A stretch of DNA of 21,809 nt, taken from the NCBI GenBank assembly GCA_035500455.1, contig DATJXG010000128.1, positions 1-21,809 on the forward strand. The letters run 5' to 3'. Origin of the DNA: DATJXG01 sp035500455 (GTDB lineage: Bacteria; Acidobacteriota; Terriglobia; Terriglobales; Acidobacteriaceae). Of the stretch, positions 7,114-13,813 are shown piece after piece. The notes under the pieces were generated by a model that saw only the letters and a program-made list of their open reading frames with translations, searched no databases and was not told where the DNA came from. Numbering within the stretch: position 1 is the stretch's first letter; each line of letters starts with the position of its first letter. A program made the translations under genes and the position numbers.

Positions 7114-7605
7114 ATGCAGTTCACCCGTACCCAACTCGCCATCGCCGCCGGCGCCGGCCTGCTCCTGCTGCTCATTTTCTTCAGCGGCCTGATCTGGCTC
7201 AATCACCAGGGGCCGGTGCTTTCGCGCTCGCCCGAGCGCGATCCGCTCTCGGGTGTTCCCATTTCTATCACCCTGAACCCGTTTCGCGACCGCACTTCCG
7301 AGCATGTGGCCGCCAAGTTCATTCGCGGTATGAGAGACGGCGCCTGCCGCACCCAACTCGCCCAGTGGGAGCGCGACTACCGCAAAACCTACGCCAACTT
7401 CATCTGCAACTCCGAAGCCCAGCACCCCTTGCTCGCCTGGCGCCTGGTGGAATGGGAAGACGCTCCGCCACTGCGCATCCTGCATTACCGCGGAGAGCGC
7501 AGCAATGGCCCCAATCAACCGGGCACCTACAAGGAACTCTTCTCCGTCACATTGGAGAATCAGGGCGAGGGCTGGGAGGTCACCAAGTACGACGCCATGT
7601 ATTAG
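7114..7605 (+). CDS. Membrane-anchored protein of unknown function (163 aa)
   Basis: I do not recognise the family. The protein starts with a short cytoplasmic stretch and one hydrophobic segment (about 8-30, LAIAAGAGLLLLLIFFSGLIWL), so it should be anchored in the inner membrane with a soluble domain of about 130 residues outside. That domain contains FIRGMRDGACRTQLAQWERDYRK (about 69-92) and two Cys (C78, C97) that could form a disulfide. Trp and Arg are frequent. The ATG at 7114 has GGAGC just upstream. It follows the alpha-operon terminator by about 195 bases and so should have its own promoter. That gap contains GC-rich palindromes (around 7010-7030) but no clear promoter. A heptad repeat tract begins at its stop codon. 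Confidence 0.8.
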   Translation: MQFTRTQLAIAAGAGLLLLLIFFSGLIWLNHQGPVLSRSPERDPLSGVPISITLNPFRDRTSEHVAAKFIRGMRDGACRTQLAQWERDYRKTYANFICNSEAQHPLLAWRLVEWEDAPPLRILHYRGERSNGPNQPGTYKELFSVTLENQGEGWEVTKYDAMY

Positions 7606-7657
7606 TCGTTAGTCGTCAGTCGTTAGTCGTCAGTCAGTCCTCGGACGTCAGTCGTCT
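7602..7657. repeat. Heptad tandem tract starting at a stop codon
   Basis: Units at a strict 7-nt step: TTAGTCG (7602), TTAGTCG (7609), TCAGTCG (7616), TTAGTCG (7623), TCAGTCA (7630), then GTCCTCG, GACGTCA, GTCGTCT. The first unit contains the TAG stop of the upstream gene. The unit belongs to the same general class (TTRGTCG) as the rpsM-rpsK spacer. A long second arm is not present, although GACGTC is self-complementary. Confidence 0.85.
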
Positions 7658-7710
7658 GCAAACCGTAGCGCCGGCGGCACTGCCTGCACCCTGCGTGATA
7701 CAAATGCCTA

Positions 7711-8925
7711 ATGTACGGGGCGCGAAAGATTGAAAGAAATAAATCTTCCCGTAATCTTTACGCCTTTGGCTTCACCTCCCTCTTCAACGACACCGCCAGC
7801 GAGATGGCCTACTGGGTGCTGCCGGCGTTTCTCTCTTCCATCGGCGCCGGTCCGGCTCAACTGGGCATCATCGAAGGCATCGCCGAGAGTGTTGCTTCGT
7901 TCGTGCAGCTCTTCTCCGGCTATATCGCTGATCGCATCCCCCGCCGCAAGCCGGTAGTGGTAGGCGGCTACCTCGCCGCGAACTTCGTAAAGCCTCTTCT
8001 CGCGCTGGCAACGTCATGGCCCGAGGTTCTGGCGGTTCGCTTTGTCGACCGCTTCTCCAAAGGTATGCGCGGCGCGCCCCGCGACGTGATGGTGGCAGAG
8101 TCGGTCGACAAAACTCGCCTTGGCAACGCCTATGGCCTCATCCAGGCGCTGGACTCGGCCGGAGCAATCCTCGGCCCGCTGCTGGCATTGCTGCTGGTCG
8201 CGCACTTCGGGCTGCGCGGCATTTTCTGGATGGCCGCCATTCCCGGCGCTCTCTGTGTTCTGGTAGCCATCTTCGGCATCAAGGAAACCAATGTGGGCGT
8301 GGGCATCCCCACCCGTGCGCGGACTGAAACGACACTAGCCAAGCCGGCACCGGCTCTTGCAGTCCGTTTCCCAGCCGCGTTCTACTACGTTCTCGCCGTC
8401 GTCACACTGTTTTCCCTCGGCAACTCGAGTGACATGTTCCTGGTTTTGCGCGCTCAGAGTATCGGCATACCGGCAACTCACGCGCCTTTGTTGGGATTGG
8501 TTTTCAACATCATGTACACGGTCTTTGCGTGGCCTGCGGGGCGCATCAGCGATCGCTTCTCTCGCCGTGCCATCGCCGCCGCCGGATATGCGGTATTCGC
8601 AGTGGTGTACTTTGTCTTCGCGGCTGCGCCTTCCCTGCTTGCCGTATGGTGTGCCATGGCGTTCTACGGCCTGTTTTACGCCCTGACGAATGCCGTACTG
8701 AAGGCGCTGGTGGTGGAGAGCGTCGCCGCCGACGTGCGCGGCCGGGCTCTGGGGATTTACTTCTTCGTTACCAGTGTGGCGATACTTGTCGCCAGTATCA
8801 TCACCGGGCAACTCTGGAAGCACTACGGCGGCGGTGTCCCGTTCTATTTGTCATCGGGATTGGCACTGCTCTCGGCGGGGCTCCTGCTGATCGGCGGCGG
8901 GGCGCGAAATAAAACCCCGGCATAG
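7711..8925 (+). CDS. Major facilitator superfamily transporter
   Basis: A 404-residue polytopic inner-membrane protein with a pattern of about 12 hydrophobic segments. The MFS motif A (GYIADRIPRRK, about 70-80) lies between TM2 and TM3, and its half-repeat (GRISDRFSRR) recurs in the second half. The N-terminus FTSLFNDTASEMAYWVLPAFLSSIG and IIEGIAESVASFVQLFSG resemble a group of putative efflux permeases in which an acidic N-terminal motif precedes TM1. Substrate cannot be read from the sequence. The start is uncertain: the ATG at 7711 lacks a clear Shine-Dalgarno sequence, and a TTG at 7729 is an alternative. Its stop is followed in the same frame by a dihydrofolate-reductase-type remnant, so the downstream neighbour has decayed. 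Confidence 0.9.
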   Translation: MYGARKIERNKSSRNLYAFGFTSLFNDTASEMAYWVLPAFLSSIGAGPAQLGIIEGIAESVASFVQLFSGYIADRIPRRKPVVVGGYLAANFVKPLLALATSWPEVLAVRFVDRFSKGMRGAPRDVMVAESVDKTRLGNAYGLIQALDSAGAILGPLLALLLVAHFGLRGIFWMAAIPGALCVLVAIFGIKETNVGVGIPTRARTETTLAKPAPALAVRFPAAFYYVLAVVTLFSLGNSSDMFLVLRAQSIGIPATHAPLLGLVFNIMYTVFAWPAGRISDRFSRRAIAAAGYAVFAVVYFVFAAAPSLLAVWCAMAFYGLFYALTNAVLKALVVESVAADVRGRALGIYFFVTSVAILVASIITGQLWKHYGGGVPFYLSSGLALLSAGLLLIGGGARNKTPA

Positions 8926-8934
8926 CGAGGATCC

Positions 8935-9195
8935 ATGCGGCGAAACATCTGGCTCTTCGGTGCCGGCGATCTGTTTCGCAGCCTCCTCGGCCTCGGCCTT
9001 GTCGATAGCATCAAAGTTGGCGTCATTCCTGTGCTCCTCGGGACAGGCATTCCCCTGCGGCCGGCTTCCGGGAGGCGGATTACGCTCAAGGACCGGTCAC
9101 AAGCTTTACAAGACTGGTATGCTTTCGCTGGGTACGCGATCGAATCCCCGGCAGGTGGATGTTTGTGTTTGGGTTCTGTCGCGGAAAGGCTATAA
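8935..9195 (+). pseudogene. C-terminal remnant of a RibD_C/dihydrofolate-reductase-type gene, frameshifted
   Basis: From 8935 the frame reads NIWLFGAGDLFRSLL and GLVDSIKVGVIPVLLGTGI, the signature of the C-terminal third of RibD_C/dihydrofolate reductase family proteins. It then leaves homology after RRITLK (9090). The expected continuation TGHKLYKTGMLSL is present in the next frame (9092-9130). The expected YAIE is back in the first frame from 9133. This fits loss of two bases near 9091 and one base near 9131, together restoring frame. The N-terminal two thirds, with the nucleotide-binding part, are absent: the sequence upstream is the MFS gene. It is therefore a doubly frameshifted fragment and almost certainly non-functional. 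Its 3' end overlaps the promoter of the glycosidase gene. Confidence 0.8.
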
Positions 9196-9207
9196 TTAAA
9201 ACGTTTC
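9169..9207 (+). promoter_or_regulatory. Promoter with LacI-type operator upstream of the GH2 gene
   Basis: A consensus -10 box TATAAT is at 9191-9196, with TTGGGT (9169-9174) 16 bases upstream as a weak -35. ATTAAAACGTTTC (9195-9207), centred on AAACGTTT (9199-9206), overlaps the -10 box and the expected transcription start, the position for repression. CpG-centred A/T palindromes of this kind are typical LacI/PurR-family operators. The identical 13-mer precedes the permease gene. Confidence 0.65.
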
Positions 9208-9247
9208 ATTAGCGGTCAAAAACTGGATCCTGCCTCAAGGAATCTTC

Positions 9248-11902
9248 ATGAAATCCTGTCTTCTGTGGGCGCAACTGCTTCTGCTTTCTGCCCTATGCCT
9301 GGCTCAGCCGTTGCGCTCTACGTTGGCGATTGCAGCAGGCTGGACCTTGCAGTCCTCCTGCAAGGTAGATCAGCCGGGCGAGGTCATCTCCACCGCGAAG
9401 TTTGAGCCTCGAGGCTGGTATGGCATCAGCGTTCCCACTACCGTCGTGGCCGCGCTAGTGAAACACAAGGTCTATCCCGATCCCGACTACGGCATGAATC
9501 TGCGTTCGCTGCCGGGCATGACCTATTCCATTGGAGCCAACTTCTCCAACATCGCCATGCAGCAGGACAGCCCTTTCCTTATTCCCTGGTGGTATCGCAA
9601 GGAGTTCGCGCTGCCCGAGTCGTTCAAGGGAAAGTCGATCTGGCTCAAGTTCGGAGGCATCAACTACCGCGCCAACATCTGGCTGAACGGCAAGCAAATC
9701 GCCAACAAAGATGACGTCGCCGGCGCATGGCGCAGCTATGAGTTCAACATCACCGATGCGGCCAAGCCGGGCGCAGCGAATGTCCTTGCCGTGGAGGTTT
9801 TTTCTCCCAGCGAGAACGATCTGGCCATCACCTTCGTGGACTGGAACCCAGCGCCGCCGGATAAGAACATGGGCCTGTGGCGCAGCGTGGAGATCACCAC
9901 TAGCGGACCTGTTGCCCTGCGCTATCCCACGGTCGTTTCGACGGTTGATTCTCCCGCCAATGACAAAGCGCACCTGACCATCACCGCTCTACTGAGAAAT
10001 GGGTCCACCCAAACGGTGAAAGGCACTCTCGCCGCCCACATCGAGAAGACCGAAGTCTCCCAGGAAGTCGAACTCGCTCCCGGCGAATCGAAAGACGTAA
10101 TCTTCAGCCCCGAACAATTTCCGCAGCTCAACCTCGAAAACCCGCGCCTGTGGTGGCCGGCGCAGATGGGCAAGCCCGAGCTCTACCCGCTGCACATGGA
10201 ATTCACGGTTGGAGGCAAGGTATCCGACAGCTCGGCCAGCGAATTCGGCATTCGCCAGGTCACCTCCGAGCTAAGCGCTGAAAATCACCGCGTCTTCTCG
10301 ATCAACGGCAAGAAGATTCTTATCCGCGGCGGTGGCTGGTCGCCCGACATGATGCTGCGCGAGAATTCCCAGCGTCTGCGTGACGAGTTCCGCTATGTGC
10401 GCGACATGGGGCTGAACACCATCCGCCAGGAAGGCAAGCTCGAAACCGACGAGTTCTACAATCTCGCCGACCGCGAGGGCATTCTGGTCATGGCGGGCTG
10501 GTGCTGCTGCGACCATTGGGAGCACTGGCCCAACTGGAAGCCCGAGGATTTCAAGATCGCGGAGGAATCGCTGCGCGACCAGATCTACCGATTGCGCAGC
10601 CATCCCAGCCTGGTGATGTGGCTCAACGGCAGCGACAATCCTCCCCCGCCGGACGTAGAGCAGACCTACCTGCGCGTTGAGAAAGAGCTGCTGTGGCCGA
10701 ACCCGACGGTCTCTTCCGCTACAGGAAAGCTCGCGGCCTTCTCCGGCCAAAGCGGCGTCAAAATGACCGGCCCCTATGAGTACGTCGCGCCCGGTTACTG
10801 GCAGCAGGACCGCACTCCGCTGGACTCCCCCAACCGCTGCAACCCCGGCGGCTGCGGCGGCGGCTACGGATTTAACACCGAAACCAGCATGGGTCCCGCC
10901 GTGCCTCCCGCGGAGAGCGTCGAGGCCATGCTGCCCAAAGAACACTGGTGGCCGATCGACGACTTCTGGAACTACCACGCCGGCGGCGGCGCCTTCAAAG
11001 ACCTGCACGTCTTCACCGACGCGTTGAACGCCCGCTTCGGCCAGGCCAACAGCCTCGAAGACTACGCTCGCAAAGCGCAGATGCAGACCTACGAAGGCGT
11101 GCGCGCCATGTACGAAGCCTACAGCCGCAACAAGTACAACTCCACGGGCGTGATCCAATGGATGCTGAACAACGCCTGGCCTTCCATGATCTGGCATCTC
11201 TACGACTACTATCTGCGGCCCGGCGGTGGGTACTTCGGCGCAAAGAAGGCGATGGAGCCGCTGCATCCCATTTACGGCTACGACGACCACTCCGTCTGGG
11301 TTGTGAGCAGCCAATACGAAGATGTGAGAGGCCTGAAGCTGACGGCGAAGCTCCTGAACCTCGACGCAACCGAAAAATTCTCGCAGCAGGTAACCCTCGA
11401 CGCTCCCGCCGACAGCACCAGCAAAGTGCTCACTCTGCCGCAGGTTGACGGCCTAAGCCCGACTTATTTCCTCGTCCTTCGCCTGGAAGACTCCGCCGCA
11501 AAAACCGTAGGATCCAACTTCTATTGGCTCTCCAGCAAGCAGGAAACCATCGACTGGACAAAATCTAACTGGTACACCACGCCGACCTCTTCCTACGCCG
11601 ACTACACCGCCCTCTCCGAATTGCCGAAAGTTAAGCTGAAGGTCTCAGAGGTTCTGCAGCGTAAGGGTGAAGAGGCGATCACGCATGTCATCGTCGAAAA
11701 TCCAAGCAAGGCGATAGCCTTCTTCGTCCGCCTGAAAGTGGATAAAGGCAGGGGTGGCGACGAAATCCTCCCGGTTCTCTGGCAGGATAATTACATCTCC
11801 CTGCTGCCCGGCGAGAAGCGCGAAGTCACCGCCAGCTATCGCGCCAGCGAGCTAGGCACAGCCAAGCCGGTGGTGGAAGTAAGTGGATGGAATGTGGAGT
11901 AA
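9248..11902 (+). CDS. Secreted GH2 glycosidase, exo-beta-D-glucosaminidase-like
   Basis: An 884-residue enzyme with a Sec signal peptide (1 to about 19, hydrophobic LLWAQLLLLSALCLA), so periplasmic or exported. Order of domains: jelly-roll sugar-binding domain (about 31-220, with WWYRKEF and FGGINYRANIWLNGK), Ig-like domain (about 221-335, ending FGIRQV), TIM barrel (about 345-665), then C-terminal beta domains. In ordinary GH2 enzymes the acid/base is Glu in an Asn-Glu pair. Here the position reads WLNGSDNPPPP, giving D463, with nucleophile E545 in GFNTETS. The Asp acid/base is the hallmark of the exo-chitosanase subfamily (CsxA type), which removes glucosamine from chitosan ends. Related endo-beta-mannosidases are the main alternative. 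It converges on a permease gene whose promoter carries the same operator-like 13-mer. Confidence 0.9.
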   Translation: MKSCLLWAQLLLLSALCLAQPLRSTLAIAAGWTLQSSCKVDQPGEVISTAKFEPRGWYGISVPTTVVAALVKHKVYPDPDYGMNLRSLPGMTYSIGANFSNIAMQQDSPFLIPWWYRKEFALPESFKGKSIWLKFGGINYRANIWLNGKQIANKDDVAGAWRSYEFNITDAAKPGAANVLAVEVFSPSENDLAITFVDWNPAPPDKNMGLWRSVEITTSGPVALRYPTVVSTVDSPANDKAHLTITALLRNGSTQTVKGTLAAHIEKTEVSQEVELAPGESKDVIFSPEQFPQLNLENPRLWWPAQMGKPELYPLHMEFTVGGKVSDSSASEFGIRQVTSELSAENHRVFSINGKKILIRGGGWSPDMMLRENSQRLRDEFRYVRDMGLNTIRQEGKLETDEFYNLADREGILVMAGWCCCDHWEHWPNWKPEDFKIAEESLRDQIYRLRSHPSLVMWLNGSDNPPPPDVEQTYLRVEKELLWPNPTVSSATGKLAAFSGQSGVKMTGPYEYVAPGYWQQDRTPLDSPNRCNPGGCGGGYGFNTETSMGPAVPPAESVEAMLPKEHWWPIDDFWNYHAGGGAFKDLHVFTDALNARFGQANSLEDYARKAQMQTYEGVRAMYEAYSRNKYNSTGVIQWMLNNAWPSMIWHLYDYYLRPGGGYFGAKKAMEPLHPIYGYDDHSVWVVSSQYEDVRGLKLTAKLLNLDATEKFSQQVTLDAPADSTSKVLTLPQVDGLSPTYFLVLRLEDSAAKTVGSNFYWLSSKQETIDWTKSNWYTTPTSSYADYTALSELPKVKLKVSEVLQRKGEEAITHVIVENPSKAIAFFVRLKVDKGRGGDEILPVLWQDNYISLLPGEKREVTASYRASELGTAKPVVEVSGWNVE

Positions 11903-11936
11903 ATTGACGATCTACGATTCGCCGAATCCGCCGTGA

Positions 11937-12017
11937 TGTCATCCCGAGAACGCGAGGAATCCTGTTTTTGGCCGACGGCGGAACAGACCGAGATTCCTCG
12001 CTCCGCTCGGAATGACA
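11937..12017. repeat. REP-like intergenic palindrome (TGTCATCCCGAG type)
   Basis: TGTCATCCCGAG (11937-11948) and CTCGGAATGACA (12006-12017) form the outer arms with one mismatch. CGAGGAATC (11953-11961) and GATTCCTCG (11992-12000) form perfect inner arms. I know sequences beginning GTCATCCCGAG as abundant dispersed intergenic palindromes in acidobacterial and some other genomes. It sits between two convergent genes, where a long hairpin could serve as a bidirectional terminator. Dispersal cannot be shown from one copy. Confidence 0.75.
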
Positions 12018-12063
12018 AAGTCCTCTGCGCCGGTGAACGATAAACTCCTAGCCGCGCGAACAA

Positions 12064-12099
12064 AACTGGATCACTCTTCACAACTGGATCACTCCTCCG
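12064..12099. repeat. 18-nt tandem duplication at the end of the permease gene
   Basis: AACTGGATCACTC occurs at 12064-12076 and again at 12082-12094, an 18-nt period. The second copy includes the stop codon of the minus-strand permease gene (TCA at 12089-12091), so the duplication adds only untranslated 3' sequence. Confidence 0.7.
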
Positions 12100-13441
12100 G
12101 CGGCAGATCAAAATTCACCAGATCGCCGCGGAAGCCGCGCGTCTTCCAGGCGCCAAATCCAATACCGACCGCCATCCAGATCGCGCCCACGATCTTTGCC
12201 GGCCAGCTCAGATTCAGCCAGAGCAACAGGCAGATGAGGAATCCGGCCAGCGGCGGCGCCAAGTTGGTAAGTTTCTTTTCCTGGCTGCGCACGTAGTAGC
12301 GGATGAACGCCGCCAGGTTCACTCCCATAAAAGCGATCAGGGCGCCAAAATTCAGCATCTCCGCGCCCAGGCCGTAGCTGATCAGGAACGCTCCCGCCAG
12401 CGCAACGCCTCCTACGAAGATGACGCTGTTGCGAGGCACATGCCGCTTGGGATCGAGCGATCCGAAAAACTGGGGCAACGCTTTACTCCGTCCCATGCCA
12501 TAGAGCAGACGCGCCGCCCCCAACTGCGCCCCCATGCCGGAACCGAAATTGGCCACCAGAAGCGTGAATCCCACGATGGCAAACAGGGGCGCCCAGGCCC
12601 GGCCCGCTACGTAGGTAAAGGCCGTATCGACGTTGGGAAAAGGCTGGGAGGCCGGCCAGAGCAGTTGCGCCGCATAGACCTCAAGCGCCGATAGAATGCC
12701 GATCACGAAACAGGTCAGCACCGTCGCCAAAAGGATGTTGCGCCGCGGATTCTCGGCCTCCTCGGAGAGCGTTGAGATGCCGTCAAACCCGATATAGCTG
12801 AGCACCGCGATCGATGTCCCGCCCAGCACCGCCTTGGTGCTCCACGTCTGCGGGTCATAAAACGGGCGAGTGAAAAATCCAGCCGCGCTGTGCGGATTTC
12901 CGAAGATATAGCGCGCTGCGGCCACGAAGAAAACCACAATCACCACCGTCATGGCGGTCGCGAGTCCAGTGTTGACGCGGGCCGAGGTCTTCACTCCCTG
13001 AATGTTCAACCAGGTAAACAGAATTCCGAAGAAAATCGCCCAGGCCCAGTACGGCACCCCGGGCGCGAACACGTGCGCCTGCTGGCTGATCCAGATGATG
13101 CAGATCATGGGATTGAGCATGTAGTCCATCACCATGCTCCAGCCGGTGACGAAGCCGAGCGCGGGATTGATCTCCTGCCCGACGTAAGTAAAGGCAGAAC
13201 CGGCGCTGGGATAGGCGCGCGCCATGCGTCCGTAGCTCATGGCGGTGAACAGCATGGCGACCATCGCGATGAGGAGGGTGGTGACCACATGCCCGTGTCC
13301 CCGGTCGCTGAGCACCCCAAAAACCGACATCGGGGCGGTCGGCTGGATCACAATGACGCCGTAGAGAATCAGGTCCCAGAGGGTGAGGGAACGTTTGAGG
13401 CGAGGAGCAGAAGAACTGGCAGCCGCCGGCGGGGTTTCCAT
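12089..13441 (-). CDS. APC-family permease, PuuP-like (amino acid/polyamine)
   Basis: A 450-residue inner-membrane transporter of the amino acid-polyamine-organocation superfamily with about 12 hydrophobic segments. After a Pro/Ala/Ser-rich N-terminus, KRSLTLWDLILYGVIVIQPTAPMSVFGVLSD and HVVTTLLIAMVAMLFTAMSYGRMARAYPSAGSAFTYV follow the pattern of the putrescine importer PuuP and its relatives. The segment GFVTGWSMVMDYMLNPMICI and the SYIGFDGISTLSEEAENPRRNI loop are also typical. The substrate could be a polyamine or an amino acid and cannot be settled here. The start ATG (complement of 13439-13441) has only a weak ribosome binding site (GCGGA). A LacI-type operator-like 13-mer lies about 40 bases upstream. 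Convergent with the GH2 gene. Confidence 0.9.
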   Translation of the reverse strand: METPPAAASSSAPRLKRSLTLWDLILYGVIVIQPTAPMSVFGVLSDRGHGHVVTTLLIAMVAMLFTAMSYGRMARAYPSAGSAFTYVGQEINPALGFVTGWSMVMDYMLNPMICIIWISQQAHVFAPGVPYWAWAIFFGILFTWLNIQGVKTSARVNTGLATAMTVVIVVFFVAAARYIFGNPHSAAGFFTRPFYDPQTWSTKAVLGGTSIAVLSYIGFDGISTLSEEAENPRRNILLATVLTCFVIGILSALEVYAAQLLWPASQPFPNVDTAFTYVAGRAWAPLFAIVGFTLLVANFGSGMGAQLGAARLLYGMGRSKALPQFFGSLDPKRHVPRNSVIFVGGVALAGAFLISYGLGAEMLNFGALIAFMGVNLAAFIRYYVRSQEKKLTNLAPPLAGFLICLLLWLNLSWPAKIVGAIWMAVGIGFGAWKTRGFRGDLVNFDLPPEE

Positions 13442-13473
13442 TCCGCGGCTATTGAATTATGCGGGCAGAAAAT

Positions 13474-13493
13474 TGTCAATATTAAAACGTTTC
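13474..13493 (-). promoter_or_regulatory. Promoter element and LacI-type operator upstream of the permease
   Basis: ATTAAAACGTTTC (13481-13493, + strand) is identical to 9195-9207 and centred on AAACGTTT. On the minus strand TTGACA (complement of 13474-13479), a consensus -35 box, lies directly beside it toward the gene. The -10 is unclear: TTCAAT at 17-bp spacing or CATAAT at 12-bp spacing. Confidence 0.55.
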
Positions 13494-13813
13494 TGTATGT
13501 TTAACCAACCAGTCCTCTTTTTCACAGTTATTTGCATTGCGCCGTGGGTTGGCTTCGTTCTAAGATTTGGGCCAGCAGCCGGGTTTTTCCCAGGGTCCAG
13601 GTCGTCGCATTCCGGCCTCTAACCGGCTTCCGTGCACGCATCAGCGGTTCTTTGGGGGAAGCGCTGCGAACCTCGTCCTGACCAGCCCACTTCCGAGATC
13701 GGTGGTTTTCATGCCCGCTTTGTTACGAATTCGGAACATGGTAGGCTACGGCCCCTCTCCCGAGCGTAGCTGGCGGTAGCGGTCAAAGTAACGATCTTTT
13801 CCCAGGGGGGGTA
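13494..13813. promoter_or_regulatory. Gene-free region with a palindrome upstream of the XRE gene
   Basis: No gene is visible between the divergent permease and XRE genes. GTTACGAATTCGGAAC (13722-13737) is a 16-bp palindrome with a single mismatched pair, 77 bases before the XRE start. GTAACGAT (13788-13795) is the complement of ATCGTTAC, which recurs at 14969-14976 in the promoter of the neighbouring genes. Both are candidate sites for the XRE protein. A G-run (AGGGGGGG) serves as Shine-Dalgarno sequence for the ATG at 13814. The rest shows nothing I can name. Confidence 0.45.

Noticed and set aside
8935..9195. Intact 86-residue small gene after the MFS transporter
   Set aside because: The homology switches frame twice and only the C-terminal third of the family is present, so it is a remnant.
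9260..9305. GH2 protein as a lipoprotein
   Set aside because: The residues before Cys17 (SAL-C) do not fit a lipobox; an ordinary signal peptide fits better.
10271..11314. 347-residue open frame on the minus strand inside the GH2 gene
   Set aside because: It is antisense to a well-supported glycosidase, has no recognisable motif and is explained by high-GC codon use.
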